This document shows positions 45,270 to 57,000 of a stretch of 64,000 nucleotides of DNA, in pieces. The notes below the pieces were generated by a model. That model did not search any database. It saw only the letters and a program-made list of their open reading frames with translations, and was not told the origin of the DNA. Positions within the stretch are counted from its first letter, which is position 1. Each line of letters begins with the position of its first letter. The stretch is from Pseudomonas putida (GTDB lineage Bacteria > Pseudomonadota > Gammaproteobacteria > Pseudomonadales > Pseudomonadaceae): positions 992,001-1,056,000 of the forward strand of contig CP163498.1 of NCBI GenBank assembly GCA_041071465.1. The letters are read 5' to 3'. Both the position numbers and the translations under genes were made by a program.

Positions 45270-47321
45270 TTGAAGCTGGAATTGCGGAACAGCTTGTCGG
45301 TCAAGTTGCTCAGGGTCGTGCTGCTGTCGGCGCTGGCGGTCGGCGTCGTGCTCAGCTGTGCGCAAATCGTCTACGACACCTACAAGACCCGCCAGGCCGT
45401 GAACAATGATGCCCAGCGCATCCTCGACATGTTCCGTGACCCTTCGACCCAGGCGGTGTACAGCCTCGACCGCGAAATGGGCATGCAGGTGATGGAAGGC
45501 CTGTTCCCGGACGAATCGGTGCGCATGGCCTCCATTGGCCACCCCAACGAAACCATGCTGGCAGAAAAGTCACGTCCATTGCAGGACATGTCCATGCGCT
45601 GGCTCACCGACCTGATCCTCGGCCAGGAACGCACCTATACCACGCAACTGGTTGGCCGCGGCCCATACAGCGAATACTACGGCGACCTCAGCATTACCCT
45701 GGACACCTCGTCCTACGGTGAAGACTTCCTGATCAACGCGGTGATCATCTTCATTTCCGGCGTGCTGCGGGCCCTGGCCATGGGCCTGGTGCTGTATCTG
45801 GTGTACCACTGGCTGCTGACCAAACCGCTGTCGAAGATCATCGAGCACCTCACCCAGATCAACCCCGACCGCCCCAGCCAGCACCAGCTACCGCTGCTCA
45901 AAGGCCACGAGAAGAACGAGCTGGGCCTGTGGGTGAACACCGCCAACCAGTTGCTGGCCTCGATCGAGCGCAACACCCACCTGCGCCACGAGGCGGAAAA
46001 CAGCCTGCAGCGCATGGCCCAGTACGACTTCCTCACCGGCCTGCCCAACCGCCAGCAATTGCAGCAGCAACTGGACAAGATTCTTGTCGACGGCGGCCGC
46101 CTGCAGCATCGCGTGGCGGTACTGTGCGTGGGTCTGGACGATTTCAAGGGCATCAACGAGCAATTCAGCTACCAGGTCGGTGACCAGCTGCTGCTGGCCC
46201 TGGCCGACCGCCTGCGGGCCCACAGCGGCCGCCTGGGCGCGCTGGCGCGGTTGGGCGGCGACCAGTTCGCCCTGGTGCAGGCCAATATCGAGCAACCCTA
46301 CGAAGCGGCCGAACTGGCGCAAAGCATCCTCGACGACCTGGAAGTGCCGTTCGACCTCGACCACGAGCAGATCCGCCTGCGCGCCACCATCGGCATCACC
46401 CTGTTCCCCGAAGACGGCGACAGCACCGAGAAACTGCTGCAGAAAGCCGAACAGACCATGACCCTGGCCAAGGCCCGTTCGCGCAACCGCTACCAGTTCT
46501 ACATCGCCAGCGTCGACAGCGAGATGCGCCGCCGCCGCGAGCTGGAAAAGGACCTGCGTGAAGCCTTGCCGCGCAACCAGCTGTACCTGGTGTATCAGCC
46601 ACAGATCAGCTACCGCGACCACCGCGTGGTCGGCGTAGAGGCGCTGTTGCGTTGGCAGCACCCGGAGCTGGGCATGGTGCCACCCGACCAGTTCATCCCC
46701 CTGGCCGAGCAGAACGGCAGCATCATCAGCATCGGCGAGTGGGTGCTGGACCAGGCTTGCCGGCAATTACGCGAATGGCACGACCAGGGCTTCAGCGACC
46801 TGCGCATGGCAGTCAACCTGTCCACCGTGCAGTTGCACCACAGCGAGCTGCCACGGGTGGTCAACAACCTGCTGCAGGCCTATCGCCTGCCGCCGCGCAG
46901 CCTGGAGCTGGAGGTCACCGAAACCGGCCTGATGGAAGACATCAGCACCGCCGCCCAGCACCTGCTGAGCCTGCGCCGCTCCGGGGCGCTGATTGCCATC
47001 GATGACTTCGGCACCGGCTACTCATCGCTCAGTTACCTGAAGTCGCTGCCGCTGGACAAGATCAAGATCGACAAGAGCTTCGTCCAGGACCTGCTCGACG
47101 ACGATGACGACGCCACCATCGTTCGCGCCATCATCCAGCTGGGCAAGAGCCTGGGCATGCAGGTAATCGCCGAAGGCGTGGAAACCGCCGAGCAAGAAAC
47201 CTACATCGTTGCCCAGGGTTGCCACGAGGGCCAGGGTTACCACTACAGCAAGCCGCTGTCGGCCCGCGAGCTGACCCACTTCCTCAAGCAGGCGCAACGC
47301 AACCAGGTTTCGATGTTCTGA
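45270..47321 (+). CDS. bifA: c-di-GMP phosphodiesterase BifA (degenerate GGDEF + EAL)
   Basis: The protein is 683 aa: a membrane helix (about 12-35), a periplasmic domain, a second helix (about 165-185), HAMP, a GGDEF domain with degenerate GGDQF at 329-333, and an EAL domain with E457-A-L and EVTE, DDFGTGYSS, KIDKSF. The EAL residues look intact, so it degrades c-di-GMP and favours dispersal and motility. BifA of P. aeruginosa has GGDQF as well and lies beside sodB. A TTG start at 45270 has AAGGAA 6 bases before it. Confidence 0.9.
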   Translation: MKLELRNSLSVKLLRVVLLSALAVGVVLSCAQIVYDTYKTRQAVNNDAQRILDMFRDPSTQAVYSLDREMGMQVMEGLFPDESVRMASIGHPNETMLAEKSRPLQDMSMRWLTDLILGQERTYTTQLVGRGPYSEYYGDLSITLDTSSYGEDFLINAVIIFISGVLRALAMGLVLYLVYHWLLTKPLSKIIEHLTQINPDRPSQHQLPLLKGHEKNELGLWVNTANQLLASIERNTHLRHEAENSLQRMAQYDFLTGLPNRQQLQQQLDKILVDGGRLQHRVAVLCVGLDDFKGINEQFSYQVGDQLLLALADRLRAHSGRLGALARLGGDQFALVQANIEQPYEAAELAQSILDDLEVPFDLDHEQIRLRATIGITLFPEDGDSTEKLLQKAEQTMTLAKARSRNRYQFYIASVDSEMRRRRELEKDLREALPRNQLYLVYQPQISYRDHRVVGVEALLRWQHPELGMVPPDQFIPLAEQNGSIISIGEWVLDQACRQLREWHDQGFSDLRMAVNLSTVQLHHSELPRVVNNLLQAYRLPPRSLELEVTETGLMEDISTAAQHLLSLRRSGALIAIDDFGTGYSSLSYLKSLPLDKIKIDKSFVQDLLDDDDDATIVRAIIQLGKSLGMQVIAEGVETAEQETYIVAQGCHEGQGYHYSKPLSARELTHFLKQAQRNQVSMF

Positions 47322-47385
47322 GCCCACCTGCCCGGTTACAGGCTGTGACCGGGATTTACATGAATTGCGTGCCCGCCCCTTTACA

Positions 47386-47404
47386 GCAAATGCAAATCTT
47401 TCGC
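47386..47404 (+). promoter_or_regulatory. Fur-box-like site upstream of icmP
   Basis: The 19-mer at this position matches GATAATGATAATCATTATC at 12 of 19 positions. It lies 76 bases before the ATG. Iron control of an imelysin gene is expected for the family. Confidence 0.5.
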
Positions 47405-47479
47405 ATGATGTTGCGGTTTCGCGTGCCACGGCGCACGGTCCACCCCTTGGTCCAACCACACGACGCAGGAAAACCAATA

Positions 47480-48817
<1,338 letters not shown>

Positions 48818-48840
48818 TCCTGCTGTAGCGGTACTGAAAG

Positions 48841-48865
48841 AGGCGGCCTTCGGGTCGCCTTTTTT
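48841..48865 (+). terminator. Terminator after icmP
   Basis: AGGCGGCC, TTCG and GGTCGCCT form an 8-bp stem with one G-U, followed by TTTTTT. Another palindrome (CCTGTTCGCGG and complement) is at 48874-48904. Confidence 0.85.
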
Positions 48866-49025
48866 GCTGATGGCCTGTTCGCGGCCAACCGGACCGCGAA
48901 CAGGCACATGAAAATGCTGGCATTTCACATCCCTTTCACCCAGGTAATTGCAAATTGCTCTTATTCAAGAGCCGCTGGCCTGCTAAGCTTGCACGCCGGT
49001 TTTTCGTCCACGCCCAGGATTTTGC

Positions 49026-50453
49026 ATGTCCTTGTCGCTGTCCCGACTCTCCCCCTTGCTGCTGGCCTTTGCCCTCGCCGCCTGTGACGACGCCCCGCGT
49101 TTCACCCAAGCCGAGCCTGGCGAAGCGTTGTCGGCCGGCAAGGCGACTGTGCAGCGCACTGACCGCAACGCCTATTCCCTGCCTTCGGCCAACCTCTCGC
49201 CCGAGCGGCGCGTGGACTTTGCCGTAGGCAACAGTTTCTTCCGCAACCCCTGGGTGATCGCCCCGTCCACCACCACTGCCCGCGACGGGTTGGGCCCGCT
49301 GTTCAACACCAACGCCTGCCAGAACTGCCATGTGCGCGATGGCCGCGGTCACCCGCCGGAGCCTGGCAACAGCAACGCGGTGGGCATGCTGGTGCGCTTG
49401 TCGATCCCCGACCAGCCTTACCTGGCCAAAGTGATCGAACGCCTCGGCGTGGTGCCGGAGCCGGTGTACGGCACCCAGTTGCAGGACATGGCCATCCCGG
49501 GCGTGGCGCCAGAAGGCAAGGTACGGGTGAGCTACACCCAGGAAACGGTAGCGTTCAAGGACGGTCATCAGGTCGAGCTGCGCAAGCCTGCCCTGCAGAT
49601 CACCCAGCTCGGCTACGGCGTCATGCACCCCGACACACGCTTTTCGGCGCGGGTGGCCCCGCCGATGATCGGCCTGGGCCTGCTCGAGGCCATCCCCGAA
49701 GCCGACCTGCTGGCCAACGAAGACCCGGACGACCGCAACCGCGACGGCATCCGCGGGCGTGCCAACCGTGTGTGGGACGACGCCCTGGGCAAGACCGTGA
49801 TCGGCCGCTTCGGCTGGAAAGCCGGGCAGCCCAACGTCAACCAGCAGAACGTGCACGCTTTTGCCGGCGACATGGGCCTTACCAGCACCCTGCAGCCCAA
49901 TGACGATTGCACCCCGGCACAAACCGACTGCCTGGCTGCGCCCAACGGCGACGGCGCCGATGGCGAGAAAGAAGTCAGCGACAACATCCTGCGCCTGGTC
50001 ACCTTCTACACCCGCAACCTGGCGGTGCCGGCCCGCCGCGACGTTGGCTCGCCGCAGGTGCTGGCGGGCAAGAACCTGTTCTACCAGGCCGGCTGCCAAG
50101 GGTGCCACACACCGCAGTTCACCACTGCCGCCGATGCGACCGAGCCAGAATTGGCCAACCAGGTCATCCGCCCTTACAGCGACCTGCTGCTGCATGACAT
50201 GGGCCCTGGCCTGGCCGACGAGCGTACCGAATTCGCCGCCAACGGCCAGGACTGGCGTACCCCGCCCCTGTGGGGCATCGGCCTGAGTGAAACGGTCAGT
50301 GGCCACAGCCAGTTCCTGCACGACGGGCGCGCCCGCAACCTGCTAGAAGCCGTGCTCTGGCACGGTGGCGAAGCCGAGGCGGCACGCAACTTCGTGCTCA
50401 CATTCAACGCAGAGCAGCGCGCCGCGTTGCTGGCGTTCCTGAATTCACTTTAA
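49026..50453 (+). CDS. Di-haem c-type cytochrome/thiol oxidoreductase-like lipoprotein (DUF1111)
   Basis: The protein is 475 aa. Lipobox LAAC with C20, two CxxCH haem sites (C98-H102 and C357-H361), and the DUF1111 distribution. It is periplasmic and may move electrons for iron oxidation or reduction together with the imelysins. The next gene starts 20 bases after its stop, so 49026-52638 forms one operon. Confidence 0.88.
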   Translation: MSLSLSRLSPLLLAFALAACDDAPRFTQAEPGEALSAGKATVQRTDRNAYSLPSANLSPERRVDFAVGNSFFRNPWVIAPSTTTARDGLGPLFNTNACQNCHVRDGRGHPPEPGNSNAVGMLVRLSIPDQPYLAKVIERLGVVPEPVYGTQLQDMAIPGVAPEGKVRVSYTQETVAFKDGHQVELRKPALQITQLGYGVMHPDTRFSARVAPPMIGLGLLEAIPEADLLANEDPDDRNRDGIRGRANRVWDDALGKTVIGRFGWKAGQPNVNQQNVHAFAGDMGLTSTLQPNDDCTPAQTDCLAAPNGDGADGEKEVSDNILRLVTFYTRNLAVPARRDVGSPQVLAGKNLFYQAGCQGCHTPQFTTAADATEPELANQVIRPYSDLLLHDMGPGLADERTEFAANGQDWRTPPLWGIGLSETVSGHSQFLHDGRARNLLEAVLWHGGEAEAARNFVLTFNAEQRAALLAFLNSL

Positions 50454-50473
50454 AACGCGCAAAGGAGCCGGGC

Positions 50474-51538
50474 ATGTTCCGACCCAAACTGTTGTTCACC
50501 AGCCTCGCCGCACTCGCCCTTGGTGCCTGCTCGCCGCAGGACCCGCAAGCCGTGACCTCCGCCGCCATCGCCAAGCAGGTGATCCTGCCAACCTACAGCC
50601 GCTGGGTCGAAGCCGATCGCACGCTGGCTGCCAGCGCCCTGGCCTACTGCGAAGGCAAGGAGTCCCTGGATAAAGCCCGCGCCGACTTCCTCAACGCGCA
50701 AAAAGCCTGGGCCGAGCTGCAACCGCTGCTGGTCGGCCCGCTGGCCGAAGGCAACCGCGCCTGGCAGGTCCAGTTCTGGCCCGACAAGAAGAACCTGGTC
50801 GGCCGCCAGGTCGAGCAACTGGTCAACGGCGACAAGCCCGTCGATGCCGCCGCTCTGGGCAAAGCCAGCGTGGTAGTACGTGGCCTGTCGGCCTACGAGT
50901 ACATCCTGTTCGACAGCAAGCCAGACATCGCCACTGCCGAGCAGAAAGCCCGTTACTGCCCACTGTTGGTGGCCATCGGTGAACACCAGAAGGTCCTGGC
51001 CGAGGAGATCCTCAAGAGCTGGAACAGCACCGACGGCATGCTCTCGCAGATGACCAAGTTCCCCAACCAGCGCTACGCTGACTCCCACGAGGCCATCGCC
51101 GACCTGTTGCGCTCCCAGGTCACCGCCCTGGATACCCTGAAGAAGAAGCTGGGCGCGCCGATGGGCCGCCAAAGCAAGGGCATCCCGCAGCCGCTGCAGG
51201 CCGAAGCCTGGCGCAGCCATTCCTCGCTGAAGAGCCTGGAAGCCACCCTCAAGGCTGCCGAAACCGTCTGGGTCGGTGTCGACAACCAGGGCCTGCGCGG
51301 CTTGCTGCCCAGCGATCAGAAAGCGCTGGCGGACAAGATCGACGCCGCCTACGCTACCTCGCTCAAACTGCTGGCCGACAACCAGAAAACCCTCGGTGAG
51401 TTGCTGGCCGACGACGCTGGCCAGCAAACCCTCAACCAGATCTACGACAGCCTCAACGCCGTCCACCGCCTGCACGAAGGCGACCTGGCCAAGGCGCTGA
51501 ACATCCAGCTGGGCTTCAATGCCAACGACGGTGACTGA
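50474..51538 (+). CDS. Second imelysin-family lipoprotein
   Basis: The protein is 354 aa with a lipobox (LALGAC, cysteine 19). It has the imelysin fold but the GxHxxE motif is altered to GLSAYEYILF: the histidine is missing. So it may bind a different ligand or only support its partner. It lies between the di-haem protein and the DUF1513 protein. Confidence 0.85.
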   Translation: MFRPKLLFTSLAALALGACSPQDPQAVTSAAIAKQVILPTYSRWVEADRTLAASALAYCEGKESLDKARADFLNAQKAWAELQPLLVGPLAEGNRAWQVQFWPDKKNLVGRQVEQLVNGDKPVDAAALGKASVVVRGLSAYEYILFDSKPDIATAEQKARYCPLLVAIGEHQKVLAEEILKSWNSTDGMLSQMTKFPNQRYADSHEAIADLLRSQVTALDTLKKKLGAPMGRQSKGIPQPLQAEAWRSHSSLKSLEATLKAAETVWVGVDNQGLRGLLPSDQKALADKIDAAYATSLKLLADNQKTLGELLADDAGQQTLNQIYDSLNAVHRLHEGDLAKALNIQLGFNANDGD

Positions 51539-51540
51539 TC

Positions 51541-52638
51541 ATGCTGCGACGCCAGGCACTCAAACTCGGTAGCGTATTGCTCAGCGCCCTCACCCTGGGC
51601 GGCTGGAGCCTGTTCCGCAACAAAGGCAGCGAACCCTTGCTGCTCTCGGCGCGTGACGACGGCGACGGCAAGCACTATGCCGTCGGTTTCCGCCTGGACG
51701 GCACCCAGGTGTTCAGCACCCAGGTCGCCCAGCGTTGCCATGCCATCATCCACCACCCCGAGCAGCCGATCGCCCTGTTCGTCGCCCGCCGCCCCGGTAC
51801 CGAAAGCTACCTGATCGATTTGCGCGACGGGCGCTTGCTACAAACGCTCGCCTCACAGCCAAACCGGCACTTCTATGGCCACGCCGTGGTGCACAAAGGC
51901 GGCGAATGGCTGTATGCCACCGAGAACGACACCACCGACCCTGGGCGCGGCGTGCTTGGGGTATACCGTTTCGAGGGCGAGCGGCTGGTGCACACCGGCG
52001 AAATCCCAACCCACGGCATCGGCCCGCACGAGGTGGCCTGGCTGCCCGACGGCGAGACGCTGATCGTGGCCAATGGCGGCATTCGCACCGAAGCCGAAAG
52101 CCGGGTGGAGATGAACCTCAATGCCATGGAGCCAAGCCTGGTACTGATGCAGCGCGACGGCACCCTGTTGAGCAAGGAAACCCTGGCCCAGCAGATGAAC
52201 AGCGTGCGCCACCTGGCGGTGGGCAGCGACGGCACCATCGCCGCTTGCCAGCAGTTCATGGGCGATGCCGATGAAACGGCCGAGCTGCTGGCGATCAAGC
52301 GCCCAGGCGAGCCGTTCAAGGCCTTCCCGGTGCCAGAGCGGCAGTTGCAGGCCATGGCCCAGTACACCGCCAGCGTTGCCATCCACAGCGAACTACGGCT
52401 GGTGGCGCTGACTGCACCACGGGCCAACCGCCTGTTCGTCTGGGACCTGGACAGCGGTGCGGTGCGGCTGGATGCGCCGATGCCCGATTGCGCAGGGGTG
52501 GGTACGGTGAAAGATGGTTTTGTCGTCACGTCCGGGCAGGGCCGTTGCCGGTTCTACGACTGCACCAAGGCCGAGCTGGTCGGGCAGCCGATGAACCTGC
52601 CGTCCGGTTTCTGGGACAACCACTTGCATCTCGTCTGA
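51541..52638 (+). CDS. DUF1513 beta-propeller periplasmic protein
   Basis: The protein is 365 aa. MLRRQALKLGSVLLSALTLG may be a Tat-type signal (RR-x-A-L-K). The rest has repeated beta-propeller blades (GEWLYATENDTTDPGRGVLG, HEVAWLPDGETLIVANGG). DUF1513 genes usually occur in imelysin clusters. It starts 3 bases after the imelysin stop. Function unknown, probably iron-related. Confidence 0.85.
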   Translation: MLRRQALKLGSVLLSALTLGGWSLFRNKGSEPLLLSARDDGDGKHYAVGFRLDGTQVFSTQVAQRCHAIIHHPEQPIALFVARRPGTESYLIDLRDGRLLQTLASQPNRHFYGHAVVHKGGEWLYATENDTTDPGRGVLGVYRFEGERLVHTGEIPTHGIGPHEVAWLPDGETLIVANGGIRTEAESRVEMNLNAMEPSLVLMQRDGTLLSKETLAQQMNSVRHLAVGSDGTIAACQQFMGDADETAELLAIKRPGEPFKAFPVPERQLQAMAQYTASVAIHSELRLVALTAPRANRLFVWDLDSGAVRLDAPMPDCAGVGTVKDGFVVTSGQGRCRFYDCTKAELVGQPMNLPSGFWDNHLHLV

Positions 52639-52655
52639 TTTTTCTGCTGCCCTCA

Positions 52656-52751
52656 CCGGCCTCTTCGCGGGCACGCCCGCTCCCACAGGGACCGCGCAAC
52701 CCACTGACTGCGCGGTTCCTGTGGGAGCGGGCGTGCCCGCGAAGAGGCCGG
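52656..52751. repeat. Inverted REP pair before mexV
   Basis: CCGGCCTCTTCGCGGGC and its complement bound a segment that holds CGCTCCCACAGG and CCTGTGGGAGCG, plus an inner GCGCAACC/GCGCGGTT. A full REP pair between the DUF1513 gene and the efflux gene. Confidence 0.88.
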
Positions 52752-52869
52752 CACAGGCATTTCACTCCCCTTCCTCCCAAAAACAGTCAATAATTCTCCC
52801 AGCCACGTGGGCAGGATCGCCCGTTTTCGTGTCCAAACGAATAACAACTGCATCCAAGGAACCGGACCT

Positions 52870-54017
52870 ATGCTGCGCCGCCGCATGCTCATCATGTTGG
52901 CCGTGGTTCTGCTGATCGTGCTGGCCCTGGGGGCTACAAAGCCTTTTCGATCTACCAGCAGATCCAGATGTTCACTGCCCCCAAGCCGCCCATCACCGTA
53001 GCGGCCGCTGTGGCCGAACAGCGCCAGTGGCAAGAGCGCCTGCCCGCCGTCGGCAGCCTCAAGGCCCTGCAAGGCGTTGACCTGAGCCTGGAGGTGGAAG
53101 GCATCGTCAAAGCCTTGCATTTCGACTCGGGCCAGCAGGTCAAGGCCGGGCAACTGTTGCTGCAACTCAATGACGACCAGGAAACCGCCCTGCTCGGCAC
53201 CGCCCAGGCCGACCTGGGCCTGGCCAAGGTCGATTTCGGCCGTGGTAGCCAGCTGGTCGGCGACGCGGCCATCTCCCGTGGCGAGTTCGATCGCCTTACC
53301 TCCCAATACCGGCGTAACCAGGCGGTGGTCGAGCAGCTCAAGGCGCAGAAGATCAAGAAAAGCATCAACGCCCCGTTCAGCGGCACCATCGGCATCCGCC
53401 AGGTGGACATCGGCCAATACCTGGCCGCCGGCACAGTGATCGCCACCCTGCAGGACACCTCCAGCCTGTACGTCGACTTCAACGTACCGGAACAGGCCCT
53501 GCCACGCCTGAGCCTGGGCCAGCAGGTGCTGGTGCAAGTGGCCGCTTACCCGGGCCAGACTTTCCCCGCCAGCCTGAGCGCCATCAACCCCAAGGTCGAG
53601 GAAGCCACGCGCAACCTGCTGGTACGCGCCACCATGGCCAACCCCGACGGCAAACTGCTGCCGGGCATGTTCGCCAGCCTGTTGATCCTGCTGCCCAACC
53701 CACAGCCGCAAGTGGTGGTGCCGGAAAGCGCCATTACCTACACCCTGTATGGCAACTCGGTGTATGTCGCCTCGCCGAAAAAAGACAAGGACGGCAAGCC
53801 GGAAAACGACGACAAAGGCCAACCCCAACGGGTGGCCGAACAGCGCACCGTTCAGACCGGCGAGCGCCGAGACGGCGTGGTGGTGGTCAGCAAAGGCCTG
53901 CAGGCAGGGGAGCAAGTGGTCACTGCCGGGCAGCTGAAACTCACCCCCGGTGCTGCGATACGCATCGGCCAGGATAACGCTCTAAAGCCCGCACCGGGCA
54001 CAGCGGCCAAGGACTGA
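52870..54017 (+). pseudogene. mexV: Frameshifted RND periplasmic adaptor (MexV-like)
   Basis: ATG 52870 begins MLRRRMLIMLAVVLLIVLAL, an inner membrane anchor. Then a run of five G at 52929-52933 throws the frame. With a sixth G the text would be LALGGYKAFSIYQQIQMFTAPKP and continue into the complete adaptor (lipoyl barrel and coiled-coil, QVKAGQLLLQLNDDQE) to the stop at 54017. As read, it gives a truncated protein, or internal initiation at ATG 52968 without the anchor. A homopolymer base-calling error is possible. Confidence 0.8.
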
Positions 54018-54029
54018 CAGGAGGCTGGC

Positions 54030-57000
54030 ATGGCGTTCACCGACCCGTTCATCCGCCGCCCGGTGCTGGCCAGTGTGGTCAGCCTGCTGATCCTGCTGCT
54101 GGGCTTCCAGGCCTGGAACAAGCTGCAGATCCGCCAGTACCCGCAGATGGAAAACGCCCTGATCACGGTAACTACCGCCTACCCTGGGGCCAACGCCGAA
54201 ACCATCCAGGGCTACATCACCCAGCCGCTGCAACAAAGCCTGGCCAGCGCCGAAGGCATCGACTACATGACCTCGGTGAGCCGGCAGAACTTCTCGATCA
54301 TTTCCATCTACGCGCGGATCGGCGCCGACAGCGACAGGCTGTTCACCGAGTTGCTGGCCAAGGCCAACGAAGTGCGCAACAAGCTGCCCCAGGACTCCGA
54401 AGACCCGGTACTGAGCAAGGAAGCCGCCGATGCCTCGGCGCTGATGTACGTCAGCTTCTACAGCAAGGAAATGAGCAACCCGCAGATCACCGACTACCTG
54501 TCGCGGGTGATCCAACCCAAGCTGGCCACTTTGCCGGGCATGGCCGAGGCGGAAATCCTCGGCAACCAGGTGTTCGCCATGCGGCTGTGGCTGGACCCGG
54601 TCAAACTGGCCGGTTTCGGCCTGTCGGCCACCGACGTGACCAACGCCGTACGCCGCTACAACTTCCTCTCCGCCGCCGGCGAGGTAAAGGGCGAATACGT
54701 GGTCACCAGTATCAACGCCAGTACCGAGTTGAAGTCGGCCGAGGCGTTCGCCGCCCTGCCGGTCAAGACCAGCGGTGACAGCCGCGTGCTGCTGGGCGAT
54801 GTGGCGCGGGTCGAAATGGGCGCGGAAAACTACGACACGGTCAGCTCGTTCGATGGCACCCCGTCGGTGTACATCGGCATCAAGGCCACCCCCGCCGCCA
54901 ACCCGCTGGAGGTGATCAAGGAAGTGCGGCGCATCATGCCCGAACTGCAAAGCCAGCTGCCCTCGGCCCTGAAAGTGTCGATCGCCTACGACGCCACACT
55001 GTTCATCCAGGCCTCCATCGACGAAGTGATCAAAACCCTCGGCGAAGCGGTGCTGATCGTCATCGTGGTGGTGTTCCTGTTCCTCGGTGCCCTGCGTTCG
55101 GTACTGATCCCGGTGGTGACCATACCGTTGTCGATGATCGGCGTGCTGTTCTTCATGCAGATGATGGGCTATTCGCTTAACCTGCTGACCCTGCTGGCGA
55201 TGGTCCTGGCCATCGGTCTGGTGGTGGACGATGCCATTGTCGTGGTGGAAAACATCCACCGGCACATGGAGGAAGGGAAGTCACCGTTCGACGCAGCCCT
55301 GGAAGGTGCCCGCGAGATCGCCATGCCCGTGGTGTCGATGACCATCACCTTGGCCGCCGTATACGCACCGATCGGCTTCCTCACCGGGCTCACAGGGGCC
55401 CTGTTCAAGGAGTTCGCCCTGACCCTGGCTGGGGCGGTGATCATTTCCGGTATCGTTGCCCTCACCCTGTCACCGATGATGTGCGCCCTGCTGCTGCGCC
55501 AGGAGCAGAACCCCAGCGGCCTGGCCCACCGCCTCGACCAACTGTTCGAACGCCTGAAGGTGCGCTACCAGAAGCTGCTGCACGCCACCCTCGACAGCCG
55601 GCCGGTAGTGCTGGTGTTTGCCGTGATCATCCTGTGCCTGATCCCGGTGCTGCTCAAGTTCACCCAGAACGAACTGGCGCCCAACGAGGACCAGGGGGTG
55701 ATCTTCATGATGAGCAGCTCGCCGCAACCGGCCAACCTCGATTACCTCAACGCCTACACCGACCAGTTCACGCCGCTGTTCAAGGCTTTCCCCGAATACT
55801 ACTCATCGTTCCAGATCAACGGTTTCAACGGCGTGCAGACCGGCATTGGTGGCTTTTTGCTCAAGCCCTGGAACGAGCGCGAGCGCACGCAGATGGAGTT
55901 GCTGCCGCTGGTGCAGGCCAAACTCGAAGAAATCGGCGGCCTGCAGATCTTCGGCTTCAACCTGCCGTCGTTGCCGGGCACTGGCGAGGGCCTGCCGTTC
56001 CAGTTCGTGATCAATACCGCTGGCGACTACCCAGCACTGCTGGAAGTGGCCCAGCGCATCAAGGCGCGCGCGCAGGAATCGGGCAAGTTCGCCTTCCTCG
56101 ACGTCGACCTAGCCTTCGACAAGCCCGAGGTGGTGGTGGATATCGACCGGGCCAAGGCGGCGCAGATGGGGGTGTCGATGGACACCCTCGGCGGCACCCT
56201 TGCGACCTTGCTGGGCGAAGCGGAAATCAACCGCTTCACGCTTGAGGGCCGCAGCTACAAGGTGATCGCCCAGGTAGAACGGCCGTACCGCGACAACCCG
56301 GGCTGGCTGAACAACTACTACGTGAAGAACGACCAGAACCAATTGCTGCCGCTGTCGACCCTGATCACCCTCACCGACCGCGCCCGCCCACGCCAGCTCA
56401 ATCAGTTCCAGCAACTGAACTCGGCCATCATCCAGGGCGTGCCCATGGTCAGCCTGGGCGAAGCGCTGAAGACCGTGCAGGACATCGCCCGCGAAGAGGC
56501 ACCGGAAGGCTTCGCCTTCGACTATGCCGGCGTGGCCCGCCAGTATGTTCAGGAAGGCAGCGCGCTGTGGGTTACCTTTGGCCTGGCACTGGCGATCATC
56601 TTCCTGGTGCTGGCGGCGCAGTTCGAAAGCTTCCGCGACCCGTTGGTGATTCTGGTAACCGTGCCCTTGTCGATCTGTGGCGCGCTGTTGCCGCTGTTCC
56701 TGGGCATATCGAGCATGAACATCTACACCCAGGTCGGCCTGGTGACCTTGATCGGCCTGATCAGCAAGCACGGCATTCTCATTGTCGAGTTCGCCAATCA
56801 GTTGCGTGAGGAGCGCGGTTTGAGCGTGCGCGAGGCCATCGAGGAAGCGGCGGCGATTCGCCTGCGGCCGGTGCTGATGACCACGGCGGCGATGGTGTTC
56901 GGCATGGTGCCGCTGATTCTGGCGACTGGCGCCGGGGCGGTCAGCCGTTTTGACATCGGTACGGTGATTGCCACCGGGATGTCGATTGGCACGCTGTTTA

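Noticed and set aside
48943..48966. Possible Fur box before the di-haem cytochrome gene
   Set aside because: Only about 9 of 19 positions match the consensus, no better than chance in such AT-rich DNA.
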